This document shows, piece by piece, positions 57,536-64,000 of a DNA stretch of 64,000 nt; position 1 is the first letter of the stretch; each line of letters opens with the position of its first letter. The translations under genes were made by a program, and so were the position numbers. The stretch covers positions 17,322,572-17,386,571 of the forward strand of contig NC_088800.1 of NCBI RefSeq assembly GCF_011386835.1, written 5' to 3'. This DNA comes from Chrysemys picta bellii. Taxonomy: Eukaryota > Chordata > Testudines > Emydidae. The notes beneath the pieces are model-generated. The model ran no database searches, was not told the origin of the DNA, and worked only from the letters and a program-made list of their open reading frames with translations.

Positions 57536-58548
57536 CAGCAGTCAGTTCAAAAGAGTGAATTGGTATTAGCAGTGAAATCCTGCAGTGCTGTTCCTTCTCC
57601 CTGACTTTTAAGGTTTCACATAGTAGCATAAGCACAAGGATCACTCATGAAAAAATACTAGACTTTTGCCTGGGATGCCACCTGTTCCTTGCATTTTTGT
57701 CTGATTTCATTCATCATTTTTGTGTAATCCTTCCATTTTTGCCAGCATGGGCTCAGCCTGCTCTCTGACCAGGCTCCTGCCCAAAGGTGAGAGAAATGCT
57801 TTGTTACTATCCTTTCCTGCCCCACATAATAGGGAAAAGAGAAACAAGTCAACTCTAGGCTTACCCGCCCCCTCTAAAGGGCATATTCTACTCTCAGTCA
57901 AAGTAGGCTTTAATTTTATTTTTTATCCTTAGTCCACAAACTCAAATTAAAAATGTAGTTCAGCCTTCTCTGCAGAATGAATTTGATACATCTAATACAG
58001 GGCATTTTTCTAGGGACTAATTACGAGGTGGTGCTTCTCGCCTGCCATGAATCCCAGGGAAAGATCCTGGATCTTGATCATTATTTCTTTTACACTGTTG
58101 TAGGAAACATTTGAGAGTAAACTACTAGGGGAGAAAAAAGTTACGCTGACGTGCATTAGAACATGGCATACACAGAGAGAGTGGGGAGATTCAACAGGGT
58201 TCTATGGAATCTGGAATTCACATGGTCGTGTGCTTGTATGGTAGTGACCAAAATACATAAGATTAACGTGGATCCTCATTCTTCTATGAATGCAAGGAAC
58301 TCTGCAAGGGATTCTGTCCCTTAAAATAACCAAAGACACAAAATTAAAATATTTTTGATGTGCATAGCTTATTTCATTCCATAAAATTCTAAAGCACTTA
58401 AAAACTCTATTCATACAGAATTATTGGGAAGCACCTACCTTTGGGGTAAATGCAGCAACCAACCAGTTTACAAGAGGGGAGGATGCATTTTGGTCAAGCA
58501 CATTGGTGAGTGGGCAGTGCGGAGGGCAGAATGTCATTCTCAGCCCTT
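57536..58548. other. Intergenic DNA, nothing recognised
   Basis: AT-rich; no repeat with defined ends, no coding motif. Confidence 0.45.
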
Positions 58549-58745
58549 TTAGCTTCTCTGTGCTTCCATTTCCCATCTGTAAGATGAGTTAATACTTGCT
58601 TTCTCCAGCTGTTTGTCTTGTCTAGTTAGATGGTAAGCTCTTTGAGGCAGCAGTTGTCTCTTGCTATGTAAATGTTCAGCACCTAACACAATGGAGCCTT
58701 GAATTCATCTGGGTACTCCTATAAATACAAATCATTAATAACATT
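58549..58745. repeat. Composite MIR / L2-tail relic
   Basis: An inverted MIR core (TTCCATTTCCCATCTGTAAG) is followed by an L2-like tail on + (TAGATGGTAAGCTCTTTGAGG, GTTCAGCACCTAACACAATG) ending in an AT-rich run. It is the mirror arrangement of 25797-26075. Confidence 0.6.
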
Positions 58746-59295
58746 AGGATCTAATGTCCATCCCGTTTTTTAAAGTCTCATCTTAAAGAGTACAGTACCG
58801 TATCTCAATGCAGGCATTTTAACCAATAAAGCCCAGATTTACACCTCTAAACCATCCCCTCTGACTCCATGTATATCACTGCTCTACAGCCAAAATGCTT
58901 CTGAAATAAATGTAGTCAAACTTTACTAATTCTGGGTCACTGAGAATGAAAATGATGCTTAAAATTGTTGATTGGCTCTAGTTTTCAAGATATGCTATTG
59001 GGTCAGTATATACGACCCTTGACTTGGGAATGGTGGAGGATAAGCGAGTTGTAAAGGGAAGGGATTTCAATTTAAACCAGAAATGACTAAAATACATCTT
59101 TGACTGGATCTATGAATAAATCTATGACTGGGTTTGGACAGTACTTGCTTTTTAGGCAAAACAATGAATGACGCAATCTGAAGTTGGTATTGCGTCATAC
59201 ATATGAATTGCATCATGTTATTCCTAGAAGTCATGGATGATGCAATCATAACGAACCTTACATCACTCTGCTAACAAATTGCCCTATATCAGCTC

Positions 59296-60000
59296 TAGAA
59301 ATCATACAGTGTCGTGCTCTCTTATTATAGTCGTGCAAGAGATTCCCACTACATCAAGAAAGATTGGCCACTCCGACAGTCATTGGAGCCTGGGAGGAAA
59401 AGTGTTCAGCATCCACCACTTGTTGAATCAAGGAAGATTTTGTTACCACCCTTACACATCAAGCTGAGTCTGATGAAGAACTTTGTCAAGGCCATTGACA
59501 AAACACAAGCAGCTTTCAAGTACCTCCGTGGAAAATTTCCAAGGTTAAGTGAAGCTAAGATAAAGGAAGGTGTCTTTGTTGGTCCTCAGATTCGTGAACT
59601 TCTTCTAGATGATGCATTTGATCATGCACTGCGTGGCAAGGAAAAGACGGCATGGAAAGCCTTCCAGTTAGTGGCAATAAATTTTCTCGGAAACAACAAG
59701 ACAGACAACTACAGGTTGTTGGTGGAAAACCTCCTCAAGGCATACAAAAGCCTTGGTTGCAACATGTCACTAAAGATACATTTTTTGCACTCTCATCTAG
59801 ATTTTTTTCCACCGAACTGCGGAGCAGTGAGCGACGAGCACGGCGAGCGATTTCACCAGGACATTGCAACAATGGAGAAACGCTATCAGGGCAAATGGAG
59901 CCCATCAATGCTTGCAGACTATTGCTGGACAGTGACAAGAGATGCTCCATTTAATGAATACAAGAGACAAGCCAAGAAGCGCCGAGTGGACACTGAATAG
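59296..60000 (+). CDS. C-terminal part of a transposon-associated protein of unknown function
   Basis: The frame is open from just after a stop at 59296-59298 to TAG at 59998-60000; the first in-frame near-start is at 59314, and the real protein probably began further upstream in a lost or degraded part. Recognisable conserved blocks are YYSRARDSHYIKKDWPLRQS, LPPLHIKLSLMKNFVKAID, KIKEGVFVGPQIRELLLDD, CNMSLKIHFLHSHLDFFPPN, SDEHGERFHQDIATMEKRYQ and MLADYCWTVTRDAP. I recognise these from uncharacterised mobile-element proteins repeated in spiders, insects, cnidarians and some vertebrates. Conserved His, Asp and Glu residues could form a metal-dependent active site, but that is a guess. A poly(A) signal lies at 60043-60048. 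Confidence 0.7.
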
Positions 60001-60042
60001 GACTAAACTATGTACATAATAGTTTTTTGCCTTTTGTTTCAT

Positions 60043-60048
60043 AATAAA
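60043..60048 (+). terminator. Poly(A) signal after the transposon-associated ORF
   Basis: AATAAA lies 43 bp after the stop codon of the ORF ending at 60000. Confidence 0.5.
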
Positions 60049-60280
60049 TTTTATTTATATAACCCTTCTGCTGATTTTTAAAGTGTTACATAAACAGGAC
60101 AGGTGAAATATTATCATGTAAAGCAACCATAAACACATGAAAAAACTAGGTTTACAATTTACGATTAAAACTCTACTATCTACACAATATACATAGACAT
60201 ACAATGTAAAAACTTAAATATCTTAGAAACAGTAGCCAATCAGTTGTTTTAATTGTCATATTTGAATTCAGCACATCAAA

Positions 60281-61339
60281 ATACATAATAAATAGCACAT
60301 TTTATCTCTGAAGCAGACGACTTCTCAAAAATTGTAGACCAGTGTATTAAGACAACACGACATGTATATTGTATTTTATGCTAGTGCAATTACTGAAAAA
60401 GTCTTTTTGCAATAATCTTGCAAATTAATATCCAAAGCACTGTGGGCCAGATAGTCAATTTATGAGTTTTGTTCATAATTTGCATATGCAGTTCCATAAC
60501 ACATACAAAGGAGCTTGCAACAATTAGCAATCTGTAGTCAAACAAGTTACACCATTTCTTAAAATATGCAATAATATATATGTCAGGATTATTATTGAAT
60601 ACCATATTAACCTACATTCAGTGACAGTGAAATCACAGAATATTATTGGGTCTGAATTTATTTTCTTTTAATGATGTTAACTCCACCCTTGGACAGTTCT
60701 AGATATTTACAAACAGCTCATCCCAGAATCTAACTAACTGCAACTGTAAATGTTGATCCAGTCATTTATCCACAAGTTATTCTTAGGGTTCCAAACACTT
60801 TATACTGTGGTTTGTGCAGAGATTTTTCAAACTATACTGTTGTGGAAATAAACTATAAGAAAGCAACTGGAAACGGAGCAGTTGCTTCAGTTTTGTGAAT
60901 TCCCTATTTACATAATTCGCTTTCCTTTAATTTTCAGAACTCTTTTTCCAAATTAAAAGTAACCCTTTAGGACAATTTCTGAAAGAGCAAAAATAATCCC
61001 CAAACCATAGAAAGGCGGTGGGCTGGTAATGGTCACACTACCACATTATCAGTTTGGAATCACATTAAACAAAATAGAGCTGTGTCCTTCCTCCTCCTCC
61101 TGCCATAGATATGTGGATATGTTATATATAAACGTCTTCAGGTTAACAGTTTTCCTGCATGGATTTGGTTTCAGAAGATTGAAGCTGAGACACACACTTT
61201 AAAAAAAGAATCATATACTGTATTTTCCTTTATATGCATTTTCCATTACATGGCTAAGAGCAACTGTCAGGGTTTTGTAATTGCCTTGTAAACTTACAGT
61301 TTTGCTTAATATGATTATACATGAAAATACATGAAAACC
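60281..61339. other. AT-rich intergenic DNA, nothing recognised
   Basis: No gene, repeat with ends, or RNA gene signal is seen. Confidence 0.45.
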
Positions 61340-61351
61340 AATTCTGAAAGG

Positions 61352-61563
61352 TATCAGAGGGGTAGCTGTGTTAGTCTGAATCTGTAAAAAGCAACAGAGG
61401 GTCCTGTGTCACCTTTAAGACTAACAGAAGTATTGGGAGCATAAGCTTTCGTGGGTAAGAACCTCACTTCTGACTTGCATCTGAAGAAGTGAGGTTCTTA
61501 CCCATGAAAGCTTATGCTCCAAATACTTCTGTTAGTCTTAAAGGTGCCACAGGACCCTCTGTT
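61352..61563 (+). mobile_element. Foldback retroposon with perfect 12-bp target duplication
   Basis: The 212-bp insert is flanked by exact copies of AATTCTGAAAGG at 61340-61351 and 61564-61575. A head (GGGGTAGCTGTGTTAGTCTG, AATCTGTAAAAAGC) is followed by a long hairpin: arms with TTTAAGACTAACAGAAGTAT and AGCATAAGCTTTCGTGGGTA, CTCACTTCT, mirrored after a short loop. Head and arm words are shared with 46058-46216. Confidence 0.85.
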
Positions 61564-61575
61564 AATTCTGAAAGG

Positions 61576-63442
61576 ATAAATGCACCTTTACAATAACACA
61601 TAAACGAGCAACCCAGGTTGCCTGCTTACTTTAAACTCTCTCCAAGTTTCAAAAGGCCTCCATCATGTAACATTTTCCTCATTTTTCACTTTGAACATTG
61701 TAGTTTAAGCAGAAGAATGTAGTAAATTAATGTGTACTAAATTTAAGTAAAGGAGAATGTAACAACAATATTGGCAAGGGGTTAAAAACGAGGAAAGGGG
61801 GAATCCCCTCTACCCCTCTTTGTATATTGTCTATTTAGGGCCCATTCCTGCAGACCCCTACTCCTGTGTGTGGTCCTGTTGAAATCAATGGCAGCACTCA
61901 CGTACATCAGGGACGCAGGATCAGGCACTTAGCTTCCAAGTTCCTTGGGCAAAGAATCTGGTTTATTCTTGGGACCCAAGAACCTCTGAATGCCAACTGG
62001 CAAAGGGTTCAGAGAGGTTACAGAAATCTAACGAGTCTGGGGTGTACATTCTAATTCACCAAAGAATGTTATGCGAGGTCTCAAAGCCAGTGTTATACTG
62101 ATCATTAATATCATTGTGAAATGTATATACAGATACTATGTAAGGAGATATGTATATATATAGACTGGAATTATGTTTTAAAGTTTGTATCCAGTTATTA
62201 GTAACGGACAAAGGTGAAAAACCAGTTTTTCTCCAAACAGGAAATAAAAAATGTGTATCTCTATGTCGGGATGTAAATTAAGCATTGTAAGCTAACACAA
62301 CAGATGCCCATTTATATACAAAGTCAAATGTTAAAGAGATGTGAAGTCAAAAGGGAAGCAGCACACAGGAAAAAGCAAACCACAGGGAGTTATCCCGTCT
62401 AAGAGTACAGACAATAAACTTTTGGGGGTATTTCTGGAAGTCAAAGCAGACACTCTGGTATCCTGCACTTAGGAAGTAAATGGACAGAGTGCTTGCATTC
62501 ACCAAAATGGGCTTTCAACCAGCCTTGGTTGAAAATGCTGAAGTGGACTCTGAGTAACAAACTTTTTTAGACAGAAGGTTAACCTGTTACTTACGTTTAG
62601 TCTCTAGAAAGCATGTTACAATTTTGTTGTATAGGTAAACTTTAGTTTCCAATATCCTTTTTTATCTCCTGCATCCAGTATTTGATGATAAACTTATTCT
62701 TGTTTTCACTATAAATATACCTCAGTGCTGTGGTGTTAAGCCAAGTGCTGGTCCTGAGCTGAATCTTACAAGCTGGTGTATATATTGTTCCTTTGGGAAC
62801 TGCTGGCCTGGTAGTTCTGTGAGTATTCAGTGATGAAGGGAATGGACAAAGAACGCTCAGAGAGGGCTCTGGAATTGGCAGGTGCCTTTCACTAACTGCA
62901 CAGAGGGAGCAAGGCCTGGGAAGACCTGGAAGGTCATGCTTGTGTTGCCAGAGGCTGTTGGTTTTAGGAAGCTGATCCACAGCAAGCACAGCCAAGAGCA
63001 GGTAGTGGTGAGGTGCCTCTCACACCCCTGGAGACCCCTGAGGAATGGCACAATTCTAAGACCCTGCTCTTGTGTTTGGAGCTGCCAGCGTGGGCCCCTG
63101 TGCCCTTAGGAAGTCCCACTGAAAGCCCTGGGGCTCCCCAAAGCCATGGGAGGGTCTACTCTAACCTCTCCTAGTGCGGGATTTGGGCCCAAATCTGTAG
63201 AGCACCTACCACATTCTTGGGCATTGTACAATAAGTAATAATAGATTTTGCTTTAACAGGAAAAAAAAAAAGAATTGTCTTTGTGTTTTTATGCAGAGCT
63301 CAGTCTTTTCCTCAGTTTTAATCTCTGGAATTGTAGGTCACACTTATGGTGATATCACATGCAAAAACCTTTGCTTTCTTCCCTCCTCCCCACCACTTTT
63401 AAGAGTCTGTCAAGAAATGCAGAATATCATGGTGCCTTTATT
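61576..63442. other. Intergenic DNA with one palindrome relic
   Basis: A palindrome relic (CCCATTCCTGCAGAC mirrored near GACGCAGGATCAGG) is at 61838-61926, and a short L2-like piece (AGAGCACCTACCACATTC) at 63198-63245. No gene is seen. Confidence 0.45.
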
Positions 63443-63546
63443 CCTGCTTAGAGCACAAGCGCTTGGCAGCAAAGACCATCTTTTTGTTATATGTTTGTAC
63501 AGTGCCTAGCTCTTTAGGCACACTGCAGTACTACTGATAGTAAGAG
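63443..63546 (+). repeat. L2-like LINE 3' tail relic
   Basis: CTTGGCAGCAAAGACCATC and GTTTGTACAGTGCCTAGCTC match the tails at 13.4 and 58.6 kb. Confidence 0.6.
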
Positions 63547-64000
63547 ATGCTGTGACAATGACCCTAATTCCAGTACTGCCCTGATAGGATCTAATTCTTG
63601 CCATAGTACTGCTCTTTAGGTTGAAGTTCAGTCATATATAGGTGGGGAAGGATTATATGTTAATTGAGAAGATTTGTTCATCAGTTACGGTGGCCACACA
63701 AAAAATTATTTTAAAAAGCCTAGGTAACGTACTGCACAATATATAATCAGGGGGCGGGAGCAGGGAGCCCCTGAGCCTGTGTATATCCAACTATAATGCC
63801 ACTCTACTGGGACTGGTCCTTCTTGACACTTTTCCAGGTCTGAAGTAGATGTGGGCCTGAACCCAAACCCTATATCTGTGCGGCCCTGAATTTAGGAGTG
63901 TTTGAAATGTGGATCTAGGTCAGAATGCTGGATATGGGCACACGTCAGTTCTAAAGAAATGTACTTTTGTGAAACTCTCAATGCCCCAAAGCATTTATGG
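63547..64000. other. Intergenic DNA at the window end
   Basis: No gene or repeat is recognised. Confidence 0.45.

Larger units (their letters stand above)
58925..60280 (+). mobile_element. DNA-transposon-like element of a poorly characterised family
   Basis: Sequences around 58968-58993 (TTGATTGGCTCTAGTTTTCA...) and, inverted, 60218-60243 (CTGATTGGCTACTGTTTCTA...) match at 20 of 26 positions, and weaker inverted similarity continues outward, so these lie within long terminal inverted repeats. Between them sits one long ORF. The outer ends and target duplication could not be fixed. The left non-coding part has two ATTGCGTCAT-like words (59160-59245). Confidence 0.6.

Noticed and set aside
59314..60000. 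Reading the 59-kb ORF as a host gene
   Set aside because: It lies between related inverted repeats, lacks its N-terminal portion and resembles proteins repeated in distant animal genomes, so a mobile element is the simpler call.
1..64000. tRNA, rRNA, snRNA, CRISPR or bacterial operon features
   Set aside because: I read for characteristic motifs and repeats and found none; the sequence is vertebrate nuclear DNA.

Overview
The window looks like nuclear DNA of a turtle (Testudines), with no bacterial or phage features. The evidence is one vertebrate single-copy gene with a vertebrate intron and CpG-rich promoter (MEX3B), CR1 LINEs with the sauropsid reverse transcriptase and the repeated TCATAGAA tail, a PIF/Harbinger element of a turtle-like type, many hAT-type MITEs, MIR/L2 relics and one solo ERV LTR. 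The order-level call rests on remembered repeat families; I cannot name the species.

Layout. 1-4380: most of a PIF/Harbinger transposon whose left end is outside the window. It carries a two-exon Myb/SANT-like gene on + and an apparently intact DDE transposase on -, converging on poly(A) signals about 35 bp apart. 4.4-32.8 kb: AT-rich intergenic DNA with repeats only, including three hAT-type MITEs with exact 8-bp target duplications (8.65, 17.5 and 30.3 kb), a foldback hAT-like element (15.0 kb), a larger hAT-like element split by one of those MITEs (16.9-17.9 kb), and a 1.19-kb solo LTR with a 5-bp duplication (18.2-19.4 kb). 32.8-36.5 kb: a young CR1 LINE inserted into an older, decayed CR1. 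36.5-49.7 kb: a gene desert with MIR/L2 relics, degenerate palindromes and two copies of a foldback retroposon with 12-bp target duplications. 49.7-55.1 kb: MEX3B on the - strand, with a long AT-rich 3'UTR, exon 2 (KH domains and RING), an 817-bp intron, exon 1 and a CpG-rich upstream region. 55.4-64 kb: intergenic, with a fragment of the hAT-like family, an element of a poorly characterised DNA-transposon-like family retaining a 228-codon ORF (58.9-60.3 kb), and another foldback retroposon (61.35 kb).

The only host gene I can support is MEX3B, an RNA-binding E3 ligase. All other convincing coding sequence belongs to mobile elements. The most interesting non-gene signals are the foldback retroposon family with 12-bp duplications (46.06, 61.35 and a 41-bp mini-copy at 43.25 kb), the 58.9-60.3 kb element, and a family of at least 18 degenerate palindromes centred on a CCATTGA/TCAATGG loop.
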